Assembly (NCBI RefSeq): GCF_900129235.1
Contig: NZ_FQUV01000003.1
Coordinates: 124,001-188,000 of the forward strand
From: Litoreibacter ascidiaceicola
GTDB lineage: Bacteria; Pseudomonadota; Alphaproteobacteria; Rhodobacterales; Rhodobacteraceae
Direction: 5' to 3'
Length of the DNA: 64,000 nucleotides
The translations under genes and the position numbers were made by a program. The notes below the pieces were generated by a model that ran no database searches, was not told the DNA's origin, and saw nothing but the letters and a program-made list of their open reading frames with translations. Numbering within the stretch: the first letter of the stretch is position 1; each line of letters starts with the position of its first letter. Positions 57,542-64,000 of the stretch are shown piece by piece.

Positions 57542-58327
57542 ATGAAATGTGTCTCCGACATTGTATACGATCCTCGTCATAAGCTCGAGCTTGACCTCTA
57601 CCTTCCCGATACTCTGACTGCTGATGCCTGTGTGATCTACGCGCACGGGGGAGGCTTTCGCCGTGGACACCGCGCGCATGTCGAAACGGGCCACTTCGCC
57701 CAAAAACTGACGGATGCGGGCTTCGCGATGGCCTCTATTAGTTATCGCCTGCGGACTGATCTGGACGCGTTCTCGGAAGAGGATATTGAGCATATTCAGG
57801 CTCAAGTGGCCCGATCCGAGAAGGTGGGGCTGGACATGTCACCCAACCTTTACGGGGCGGCATTCATCGCAGCGATGGAAGATATGTCCAACGCGATCGA
57901 GTACCTTTGGGTCGAAGGCGAACGTCTGGGTATCGCGTCCCGAAAACTTGGTGTGTTGGGGATTTCCGCTGGCGGGATCGCCGGTTTGGCGTTGGCCTAT
58001 CCGCCGATGGCTTGGGTGCGGCGGGTATCCCGCCCCGACGCTGTGGTCGCTATAAGCTCTGCGGTTGTTCAACCTTGGCGGCTGGAGAAAGATGGGCCGC
58101 CTTGCTTGATGTTTCATGGCCCAAACGACCGGATTATTGATATCGGGAATGCTCAATTGGGGGCTGCTCGGGCAGAACAACTCGGTGCGCCCCTGACGCT
58201 GATGAACACCAAAGTTAAAGGCCATGTGTCTCAGGTCGACGAGGTGTTAGATGGCACGCATCCTGACGGCACGCCCTATATTCAGATGGTGATTGACCAG
58301 TTCGCACGGCTGCGCGAGGACGACTAA
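57542..58327 (+). CDS. Alpha/beta hydrolase (esterase/kynurenine-formamidase-like)
   Basis: 261 residues. Oxyanion HGGGF near residue 36, nucleophile elbow GISAGG near residue 140, then a later Asp (GPNDRI) and a His (VKGHVSQ) for the triad. Closest to HSL/alpha-beta hydrolase-3-type carboxylesterases and kynurenine formamidase-like proteins. Starts only 35 bp after tRNA-Trp, so it may be carried by readthrough from the tRNA promoter. Substrate unknown. Confidence 0.82.
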   Translation: MKCVSDIVYDPRHKLELDLYLPDTLTADACVIYAHGGGFRRGHRAHVETGHFAQKLTDAGFAMASISYRLRTDLDAFSEEDIEHIQAQVARSEKVGLDMSPNLYGAAFIAAMEDMSNAIEYLWVEGERLGIASRKLGVLGISAGGIAGLALAYPPMAWVRRVSRPDAVVAISSAVVQPWRLEKDGPPCLMFHGPNDRIIDIGNAQLGAARAEQLGAPLTLMNTKVKGHVSQVDEVLDGTHPDGTPYIQMVIDQFARLREDD

Positions 58328-58399
58328 AACCGGCAGCCCTCTTGCAAAGCGGGTCAAGTGGACGTAACTGACCCACTGAACACAACCAAGGGTCCGATC

Positions 58400-58594
58400 A
58401 TGGCACGCACGAATCCAGCACAGTTTATCCAGCAGGTCCGCGGCGAGGTCTCGAAGATCGTTTGGCCGACCCGTCGCGAAGTAATGCTGACGACCGTCAT
58501 GGTGTTTATTATGGCCACAATCACCGCGATCTTCTTCTCGTTCGTGGATATTGGCATCCGGACCGGCCTGAACGCTATCTTCGGCCTGTTCTAG
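58400..58594 (+). CDS. secE: Preprotein translocase subunit SecE
   Basis: 64 residues. Cytoplasmic amphipathic segment then the conserved EVSKIVWPTRREV (before the single membrane helix). Short form of SecE typical of alphaproteobacteria. The ATG at 58400 is chosen over an upstream in-frame codon. It lies between the hydrolase and the PLP enzyme, with nusG about 1.5 kb downstream. Confidence 0.93.
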   Translation: MARTNPAQFIQQVRGEVSKIVWPTRREVMLTTVMVFIMATITAIFFSFVDIGIRTGLNAIFGLF

Positions 58595-58697
58595 ACCTTC
58601 ACCACCGCCTCTGCTGTATTTTGTAGAAAGCGCTGGCAGCGCCTTGTGTTTTCGCGTCAGATTGCCCCTGAGTTTTCTATCAGAGGCAACGCCCCCC

Positions 58698-59858
58698 ATG
58701 ACCGATAAAAGCAACCGAACGCCCTCCCTTGCGACCCGCGTGGCGCAAGCGCTGCACTTTGTTGAGGCCGAGACCGGGGCCGTTATTCCCTCGATACAGC
58801 CTACGGCGACCTATGCGCGGGACGAAAATTACGAGGTTCGCAAGCCGTATTGGTATCGCCGAGACGGCAGCCAGACCACCGCGCAGGCAGAAGCTGTGAT
58901 CGCAGAGCTGGAGGGCGCCGCCGAGTCGCTGCTGTTTGCATCCGGCATGTCGGCCTGCACAGCCGTTGTCGAGCATTTGCCAACCGGCGCGCATGTCGTT
59001 GCGCCGAAAGTTATGTATCACGGCGTTCTGGCGCAGCTTCAGAGATATGAGGCAAATGGCCGTATCAAGCTGACGTCCTATGCCGCTGGCAACCTTGAGG
59101 AGCTGGCAAAGGCGGTGCGCCCGGGCGAAACGGCGTTGGTTTGGGTCGAGACGCCCAACAACCCCGACTGGGAGGTCACCGACATCGCTGCCGCAGCGGA
59201 GATTGCGCATGGGGCAGGGGCCAAGTTGCTGACGGATTGTACGGGCACGCCACCCAACCTGACGCGGGCACTGGACTTCGGCGCAGACATTTCATTCCAC
59301 TCCGCCACCAAGTATTTGAACGGCCATTCAGATGTTACCGCTGGCGTGCTGTCAGTGCGGCAAACGGGCCAGTTCTGGGAAGACATCTGCATGGTGCGCA
59401 AGCTGCAAGGCACCGTCCTGCATTCTTTTGATGCGTGGTTGTTAATTCGGGGGATGCGCACATTGTTTTTGCGGGTGGAGAGGTCCTGCCAGAATGCGAT
59501 GGCCGTCGCCAAGCATTTCGAAGGCCACCCACATATCGAGAAGGTTCTGTATCCCGGACTGCCCTCCGATCCCGGCCACGGCGTTGCGAAGCGCCAAACC
59601 GGCGGCCAGTTCGGGGGCATGATGTCGATCATTGTGAATGGCTCGGAGCAGACGGCGATTGATGTGACACGCTTTTGCGAGGTGTTTTATCCTGCGACGT
59701 CGCTTGGTGGGGTCGAGAGCCTGATCGAGCATCGCAAAACCGTATCTGGCGAGGGTTTTCCGGTTCATCCGCGTTTGCTGCGCCTGTCGATCGGCATCGA
59801 GGACGCTGATGATCTGATCTATGATCTTGAGCAGGCCCTGACGCGTGCCCAGAGCTGA
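58698..59858 (+). CDS. Cys/Met-metabolism PLP-dependent enzyme (cystathionine gamma-synthase/beta-lyase family)
   Basis: 386 residues. PLP lysine in SATKYLNGHSD, the phosphate-binding ASGMSACTA, and the VWVETPNNPDWEVTD segment, all typical of fold-type I transsulfuration enzymes. Could be a cystathionine gamma-synthase, beta-lyase or another gamma-elimination enzyme. Start at 58698 (MTDKSN) rather than an in-frame GTG-like codon further upstream. Unusually placed between secE and nusG. Confidence 0.85.
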   Translation: MTDKSNRTPSLATRVAQALHFVEAETGAVIPSIQPTATYARDENYEVRKPYWYRRDGSQTTAQAEAVIAELEGAAESLLFASGMSACTAVVEHLPTGAHVVAPKVMYHGVLAQLQRYEANGRIKLTSYAAGNLEELAKAVRPGETALVWVETPNNPDWEVTDIAAAAEIAHGAGAKLLTDCTGTPPNLTRALDFGADISFHSATKYLNGHSDVTAGVLSVRQTGQFWEDICMVRKLQGTVLHSFDAWLLIRGMRTLFLRVERSCQNAMAVAKHFEGHPHIEKVLYPGLPSDPGHGVAKRQTGGQFGGMMSIIVNGSEQTAIDVTRFCEVFYPATSLGGVESLIEHRKTVSGEGFPVHPRLLRLSIGIEDADDLIYDLEQALTRAQS

Positions 59859-59954
59859 GACGTGCAGGAATGGTTCCTAGGGCGTTAAATCATGGGAGAA
59901 CCCCTTGAATCTTGGGCGCTTGCGGCGTAGTTCAGCGCTCAACACGAACCCATG

Positions 59955-59985
59955 GCGCGTATCGATTCGAGATGCGCGCTGTTTT
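59955..59985 (+). terminator. Possible terminator after the PLP enzyme
   Basis: GCGCGTATC (59955-59963) pairs with GAGATGCGC (59969-59977), with one mismatch and one G-U pair, then GCTGTTTTC. A second stem TTGGGCGCT/AGCGCTCAA lies at 59912-59942. It would separate the PLP gene from nusG. Confidence 0.35.
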
Positions 59986-60078
59986 CGTTTCGGCAAATGT
60001 CACTGGTGAAACCGGTGTAACCTGCTGAAAATATTGGAACATACCGGCAGAGTCGGAAAAGATAGAGGCGCAGGCAAG

Positions 60079-60612
60079 ATGGCAAAACGGTGGTATTCGG
60101 TATCAGTGCTGTCCAACTTCGAGAAGCGGATCGCGGAGCAAATTCGCGCGGCTGTCGAAGAAAATGGCCTGCAGGATGAAATCGACGAAGTCTTGGTTCC
60201 GACCGAAGAAGTCATCGAAATCCGCCGCAACAAGAAAGTCACCGCAGAGCGCCGCTTCATGCCTGGCTACGTTCTGGTCCGCATGGAGATGTCCGATCGC
60301 GGCTATCACATGATTAACTCGATCAACCGCGTGACTGGTTTCCTCGGACCGCAGGGCAAGCCGATGCCGATGCGTGACGCCGAAGTTCAGGCCATCCTTG
60401 GCCGCGTTGAAGAGGGTGCAGAAGCCCCACGCTCGACCATCGTGTTTGACATTGGCGAGAACGTGAACGTAACCGACGGCCCGTTCGAGGGCTTCTCGGG
60501 GCAGGTCGAAGAAGTAGACGACGAGAACCAGCGCCTGAAGGTGACGGTCTCGATCTTTGGCCGGGCTACACCGGTCGAATTGGAATTCACACAGGTCACC
60601 AAGACGTCCTGA
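60079..60612 (+). CDS. nusG: Transcription termination/antitermination protein NusG
   Basis: 177 residues. NGN domain with RWYSVSVLSNFEK and RRFMPGYVLVRM, then the C-terminal KOW domain (ENVNVTDGPFEGFSGQVEEV). Binds RNA polymerase and Rho or S10. ATG at 60079; the longer in-frame start at 60034 lacks conservation. Separated from rplK by a 104-bp leader with an L1-like structure. Confidence 0.96.
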   Translation: MAKRWYSVSVLSNFEKRIAEQIRAAVEENGLQDEIDEVLVPTEEVIEIRRNKKVTAERRFMPGYVLVRMEMSDRGYHMINSINRVTGFLGPQGKPMPMRDAEVQAILGRVEEGAEAPRSTIVFDIGENVNVTDGPFEGFSGQVEEVDDENQRLKVTVSIFGRATPVELEFTQVTKTS

Positions 60613-60621
60613 TGTGCATCA

Positions 60622-60662
60622 CGTGGGAGGCGAGCGGCACGCGTGCTGCGACCCGGACCACG
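60622..60662 (+). promoter_or_regulatory. Predicted L1-binding regulatory RNA element before rplK
   Basis: CGTGG (60622-60626) pairs with CCACG (60658-60662), enclosing an asymmetric loop GAGGCGA / GACCCGGA and an inner stem GCGGCAC/GTGCTGC (60634-60649). The GTGGGAGG ... ACCAC pattern at this place is the one I associate with L1-repressed rplKA leaders. Function is inferred. Confidence 0.5.
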
Positions 60663-60716
60663 GCAACCACCAGCCTGACGGTCGCGACCCGAGGGTGTTG
60701 ATAAAGGAGAAGGCCA

Positions 60717-61142
60717 ATGGCCAAGAAGATCGCTGGCACGATGAAGCTGCAGGTTCCTGCAGGTCAAGCCAACCCATCCCCACCCGTAGGCCCAGCATTG
60801 GGTCAGCGCGGGATTAACATCATGGAATTCTGTAAGGCGTTCAACGCCAAGACGCAGGATCTGGAGCCAGGTGCGCCTTGCCCGACCGTGATCACCTACT
60901 ATCAGGACAAGTCGTTCTCGATGGATATCAAGACGCCACCAGCGTCCTATTTCCTGAAGAAAGCGGCCAAGCTGAAGTCCGGCGCTAAAACACCCTCGCG
61001 CGAAGTTGTTGGTCACGTGACCACGAAGCAAGTGCGCGAGATTGCCGAAGCAAAAATGAAAGATCTGAACGCGAACGACATCGAGTCCGCGATGCTGATC
61101 ATCCTGGGTTCTGCCCGTTCTATGGGCATCGAGGTGAAGTAA
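60717..61142 (+). CDS. rplK: 50S ribosomal protein L11
   Basis: 141 residues. N-terminus [23 protein letters not shown] and the [19 protein letters not shown] segment identify L11, which forms the GTPase-associated stalk base with 23S rRNA. A GGAG lies before its ATG. Its stop overlaps rplA by one base. Confidence 0.98.
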   Translation: MAKKIAGTMKLQVPAGQANPSPPVGPALGQRGINIMEFCKAFNAKTQDLEPGAPCPTVITYYQDKSFSMDIKTPPASYFLKKAAKLKSGAKTPSREVVGHVTTKQVREIAEAKMKDLNANDIESAMLIILGSARSMGIEVK

Positions 61143-61840
61143 TGGCTAAGTACGGAAAACGCACTACTGCTGCTCGTGAGCAATTCGCTGGCAAGCGCAA
61201 CGTCACTGTCGATGAGGCGGTTGCTCTGGTAAAGAACAACGCCAAAGCCAAGTTCGATGAAACTGTCGAAATCTCGATGAACCTCGGCGTCGACCCACGT
61301 CACGCTGACCAAATGGTTCGCGGTGTGGTTGCTCTGCCAAACGGAACCGGCAAAACCATGCGGGTAGCTGTGTTCGCACGCGACGCGAAAGCTGAAGAAG
61401 CCAAAGCGGCTGGCGCAGATATCGTGGGTGCCGAGGACCTGATGGAAATCGTGCAATCCGGCAAGATCGAGTTTGATCGCTGCATTGCAACCCCGGACAT
61501 GATGCCAATCGTTGGCCGTCTGGGTAAAGTACTTGGCCCACGTAACCTGATGCCAAACCCAAAAGTTGGTACAGTGACCATGGACGTCAAAGCGGCTGTT
61601 GAAGCTGCTAAAGGCGGCGAAGTGCAGTTCAAAGTTGAAAAAGCTGGCGTGGTTCACGCTGGTATCGGCAAAGCTTCCTTCAGCGAAGACAAGCTGGTCG
61701 AGAACGTACGCGCCTTCATTGACGCGGTTGCCAAAGCTAAACCGGCTGGCGCAAAAGGCAGCTACATGCAGAAAATCGCACTGAGCTCGACTATGGGTCC
61801 TGGCGTTACCATTTCTGTGGATAGCGCGACCGGCAACTAA
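61142..61840 (+). CDS. rplA: 50S ribosomal protein L1
   Basis: 232 residues; [15 protein letters not shown] and the [16 protein letters not shown] signature identify L1, the L1-stalk protein and translational repressor of rplKA. Codon use is strongly biased, as for rplK. Closed by a terminator just downstream. Confidence 0.98.
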   Translation: MAKYGKRTTAAREQFAGKRNVTVDEAVALVKNNAKAKFDETVEISMNLGVDPRHADQMVRGVVALPNGTGKTMRVAVFARDAKAEEAKAAGADIVGAEDLMEIVQSGKIEFDRCIATPDMMPIVGRLGKVLGPRNLMPNPKVGTVTMDVKAAVEAAKGGEVQFKVEKAGVVHAGIGKASFSEDKLVENVRAFIDAVAKAKPAGAKGSYMQKIALSSTMGPGVTISVDSATGN

Positions 61841-61860
61841 CGCCTGCCCCGTCAGAAAAA

Positions 61861-61893
61861 GAAAAGGGTGTTCCTTAGGAGCACCCTTTTTTC
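61861..61893 (+). terminator. Rho-independent terminator after rplA
   Basis: AAAAGGGTGTTCC (61862-61874) pairs with GGAGCACCCTTTT (61878-61890), one G-U pair, followed by a T-run. It ends the nusG/rplKA transcript before the LicD-like gene. Confidence 0.9.
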
Positions 61894-61970
61894 ATTTTGG
61901 TATCATAGTATTTTCTTATTCGAGCCGCATTTGCTTGTTTGGTTACATCATCGTTAGTGAGGTGGGAACT

Positions 61971-62876
61971 ATGGATTTAACGAGCCAGGAAACGTTATTG
62001 AAATTTCGGGACGAGGCCATTCGGGCCTTTCGTGGAGAAGATCTGAACCTGCAACCCCGTAAGCGGCTGCAGATGATGGATAAGATGCCGACAGAGCTTC
62101 GGTCCCTCGACGAGTTTCGCGAAGCGTTTGTTATCAATGCAGTTTTGGGTAAGTGCCGGCCCGCAGCCGCGAACAAACAGATGTCGCTTTTGCGCGCCTC
62201 GCGAGAGAAGGCCCAGAAGCTGGAAGACTACGAGAATTTTGAAGCAATTCTTGAATCCCAGATGGATGGTGTCACCTTTGGCGCACACGGCTACCGCACC
62301 AGACAGCTTGAGGACGCAGACGCCGAAACGATCTACACGGGCGTTCACAAGATCCTTCAGGTTTTGAAAAAGCTGGGTTACGACGCCTTTGCCAATTCCG
62401 GTACGTTGCTTGGCTTGGTGAGGGACAAGGGGTTGATCCCCTATGACGACGATATTGATCTGGCGGTAATTTTGTCGGCTCGCCGCGACGAGGACGCGGC
62501 GGAAGAATTCAAGGTGTTGCTGGGATGCCTGCTGGCCGAGGGGCTGGATTGCTATTTTGTCGAAAGCAAAAACGCAATCATCAAACTTCCAAACATTGAT
62601 GGCTTCGAGGTTGACCTGTTCCCAGCATATGGCGCTCATCGCCGGTACAACATCTTTCCGTATTCGCGCAAGCAACTGGTTTTCGCGGACATCTGGCCTC
62701 TGACAACATGCCCCGTAAGCAAGCTACCTTTGCCTGCGCGGCCGGAAGTGCTGCTTAGGGAAAATTATGGCGACACATGGGAAATTCCGAACCCGCGTTA
62801 CACTTTTCCTTGGGTAACCCAGAAAGCCAAGTTTTCGACTCTGCTGAAAGAACTCGCAGAGGAAGAAGAGTATTGA
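61971..62876 (+). CDS. LicD-family (phosphocholine/nucleotidyltransferase-like) protein
   Basis: 301 residues. The core is SGTLLGLVRDKGLIPYDDDI (residues about 144-163), the LicD/fukutin nucleotidyltransferase signature of Gly-Thr-Leu followed by Asp-Asp-Asp-Ile-Asp metal ligands. LicD proteins transfer phosphocholine to surface sugars or teichoic acid. An N-terminal helical half of about 100 residues precedes it. Start at 61971 with GAGGTGG before it. Placed between rplA and rplJ, where no such gene is expected; the preceding terminator and following leader let it be expressed on its own. Confidence 0.75.
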   Translation: MDLTSQETLLKFRDEAIRAFRGEDLNLQPRKRLQMMDKMPTELRSLDEFREAFVINAVLGKCRPAAANKQMSLLRASREKAQKLEDYENFEAILESQMDGVTFGAHGYRTRQLEDADAETIYTGVHKILQVLKKLGYDAFANSGTLLGLVRDKGLIPYDDDIDLAVILSARRDEDAAEEFKVLLGCLLAEGLDCYFVESKNAIIKLPNIDGFEVDLFPAYGAHRRYNIFPYSRKQLVFADIWPLTTCPVSKLPLPARPEVLLRENYGDTWEIPNPRYTFPWVTQKAKFSTLLKELAEEEEY

Positions 62877-63299
62877 CCCGCGTCTAGCCGCGTCTTTGGC
62901 AGTGCGCAGGCCCTTCGAGTGTTCGCACGAAAGGTTGCTAGCCGGAGAGGCCCCGGCAAGGCAGCACTAGGGGGCGCTGGCGACCCTGCAGCCGACTCCT
63001 CAAAAACTTGAAGAAACATAAAAAAACGACCACTTCGGGCTTGGCATTTCGGTCTCAGGGGACTACTTGACCACATGCTCTAGAGCGCGCGATTCGTCAC
63101 GCGCTCTTTTGCGTTTCGTCCGAGATGGCGGGTTGGGGCTTCAAACCCCTTTAATTCCTGCCTGAGACGGGATCAGACCAGATTGACTGTGGGTGCAAAC
63201 TCCAGGCGGTTCGGGCGTCCCGTGTACGATGGACCCAACCGCCGGAGTAATCCGGTAGACTGAGCCGGAAGGGTAACCTTCCACAATTGGAGTGAAACT
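62877..63299 (+). promoter_or_regulatory. 423-bp rplJ leader region with structured RNA (probable L10 autoregulation)
   Basis: No gene is seen. From the left: a terminator-like hairpin AGAGCGCG/CGCGCTCT with TTTT (63082-63111), then a compact structured part. GGCGGTT (63205-63211) pairs with AACCGCC (63237-63243), and two hairpins with identical GTAA tetraloops follow, CCGGA-GTAA-TCCGG (63242-63255) and GGAAGG-GTAA-CCTTCC (63267-63282), just before the rplJ start. In other bacteria L10 binds such a leader to repress rplJL. A promoter probably lies near 63040-63070 (TTGGCA at 63041) but is weak. Confidence 0.45.
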
Positions 63300-63815
63300 G
63301 TGGATAGAGCACAAAAAGAGAAACTGGTCGACGAACTCGGCCAAATCTTTGAAAGCTCTGGCGTCGTAGTGGTTAGCCACTACGAGGGTATCACGGTTGC
63401 TGAGATGCAAGACCTGCGTGCGCGTATGCGCGAAGCTGGTGGGTCTGTACGCGTCGCCAAGAACAGGCTCGCCAAAATCGCCCTCGAAGGTAAGCCATGC
63501 GCAAGCATTGCAACACACCTGACAGGGATGACCGTTCTCGCCTATTCAGAGGACCCAGTTGCCGCCGCGAAAGTGGTGAACGACTATTCCAAGGACAACG
63601 ACAAGCTCGTTATCCTTGGGGGTGCTATGGGTGATAACGCGTTGGATGTCGCTGGTGTTAAAGCCGTGGCCGCCATGCCAAGCCGCGAGGAGCTTATTGC
63701 TTCCATCGTGGGTTGCATCGCTGCTCCTGCTTCGAACATTGCCGGCGCGATTGGCGCACCTGCTTCGAACTTGGCAAGCATTCTCAGCACCATCGAGGAA
63801 AAAGCAGCCGCTTGA
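63300..63815 (+). CDS. rplJ: 50S ribosomal protein L10
   Basis: 171 residues from a GTG at 63300. N-terminal [18 protein letters not shown] and the [20 protein letters not shown] segment identify L10, which carries L7/L12 dimers on the ribosomal stalk. GGAG stands about 8 bases before. rplL follows 72 bp later. Confidence 0.96.
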   Translation: MDRAQKEKLVDELGQIFESSGVVVVSHYEGITVAEMQDLRARMREAGGSVRVAKNRLAKIALEGKPCASIATHLTGMTVLAYSEDPVAAAKVVNDYSKDNDKLVILGGAMGDNALDVAGVKAVAAMPSREELIASIVGCIAAPASNIAGAIGAPASNLASILSTIEEKAAA

Positions 63816-63887
63816 TCTTCGACAGATACCTTCGTGGGGTTGAAACCTACACGTTGGAACACAACTTAATAGAACGGAAACAGTATA

Positions 63888-64000
63888 ATGGCTGATCTGA
63901 AAAAACTTGCTGAAGAGATCGTTGGTCTGACCCTTCTCGAAGCACAAGAACTGAAAACCATCCTCAAAGACGAGTATGGCATCGAACCTGCAGCCGGTGG
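63888..64000 (+). CDS. rplL: 50S ribosomal protein L7/L12, cut by the window's right edge
   Basis: Only the first 37 or so residues are present ([20 protein letters not shown] at the start, then [10 protein letters not shown]), the N-terminal dimerisation domain of L7/L12. The remainder, and probably rpoB after it, lies beyond the window. Confidence 0.95.
   Translation, partial: MADLKKLAEEIVGLTLLEAQELKTILKDEYGIEPAAG

Noticed and set aside
1-64000. Mobile elements, phage genes, CRISPR arrays, rRNA genes or a replication origin
   Set aside because: None is seen: no transposase, integrase, repeat-spacer array, terminal repeats, DnaA-box cluster or rRNA segment was recognised anywhere in the window.

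Overview
The window is ordinary chromosomal DNA of an alphaproteobacterium, most likely a marine Rhodobacterales (Roseobacter-group) species. The support is moderately high G+C, gene orders typical of that group (zinc-ribbon protein/ftsE/ftsX/plsC; three def genes before fmt; pckA/chvI/chvG/hprK/rapZ/EIIA/HPr; etfBA beside a PduO-type cobalamin adenosyltransferase) and two ethylmalonyl-CoA pathway enzymes (Mcl1 and Mcd). I see no phage, insertion sequence, CRISPR array, plasmid gene or rRNA. There is one tRNA gene (Trp, anticodon CCA). The window is densely coded, with many 1-8 bp gene overlaps. A DUF4175 gene is cut at the left edge and rplL at the right edge.

Layout. 1-6.4 kb: DUF4175 membrane protein, zinc-ribbon protein, FtsE/FtsX, a PlsC-type acyltransferase and a PPOX flavoprotein. 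6.4-10.1 kb: accA, an AraC-GyrI regulator, mcl1 and a secreted arylesterase. 10.2-17.1 kb: a YbbA/YbbP-like ABC system, a MalY/PatB-like C-S lyase and def-def-def-fmt. 17.1-21.7 kb: a seven-gene minus-strand run from ispH down to a TRIC/UPF0126 protein through rnhA. 21.9-27.4 kb: cytochrome c, GNAT, NYN protein, folK, rpoZ, the bifunctional (p)ppGpp enzyme and a DUF2062 protein. 27.5-33.2 kb: pdxJ-lysE-hyp-acpS-lepB-rnc-era-DUF1491-recO, all plus strand. 33.2-38.4 kb: a META lipoprotein, mcd, a TauE/SafE permease, a DUF3859-like protein and pckA. 38.7-44.1 kb: ChvI/ChvG two-component system, then HprK, RapZ, EIIA, HPr and an acyltransferase. 44.1-50.1 kb: hbd, a DUF6473-like gene, etfA/etfB, cobalamin adenosyltransferase, a small twin-TM protein, an SDR and an SH3 protein. 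50.3-54.8 kb: parC, an orphan cytochrome P450 and a lipoprotein. 54.9-64 kb: the tuf-tRNA-Trp-secE-nusG-rplK-rplA-rplJ-rplL translation/transcription block.

How the genes connect. Mcl1 and Mcd belong to acetyl-CoA assimilation by the ethylmalonyl-CoA pathway. Mcd passes electrons to ETF (etfAB present), the pathway's mutases need adenosylcobalamin (the adenosyltransferase is present), and hbd and pckA link it to acetoacetyl-CoA/PHB metabolism and gluconeogenesis. The ChvGI/HprK/EIIA/HPr block is the usual alphaproteobacterial junction of envelope or acid sensing with carbon/nitrogen phosphotransfer control. The last 9 kb is the classical translation block, but foreign-looking single genes sit in nearly every gap: an acetyltransferase and a 53-residue secreted peptide after tuf, an alpha/beta hydrolase after tRNA-Trp, a PLP enzyme between secE and nusG, and a LicD-like transferase between rplA and rplJ.

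Most of the window is housekeeping. The items I find most worth a second look are the third deformylase, which has lost its metal-binding Cys and catalytic Glu, the interrupted translation cluster, the unreported small secreted ORF with hairpins before it, and several inverted or direct repeats in metabolic gene promoters. I did not find a clear-cut new multi-gene system.
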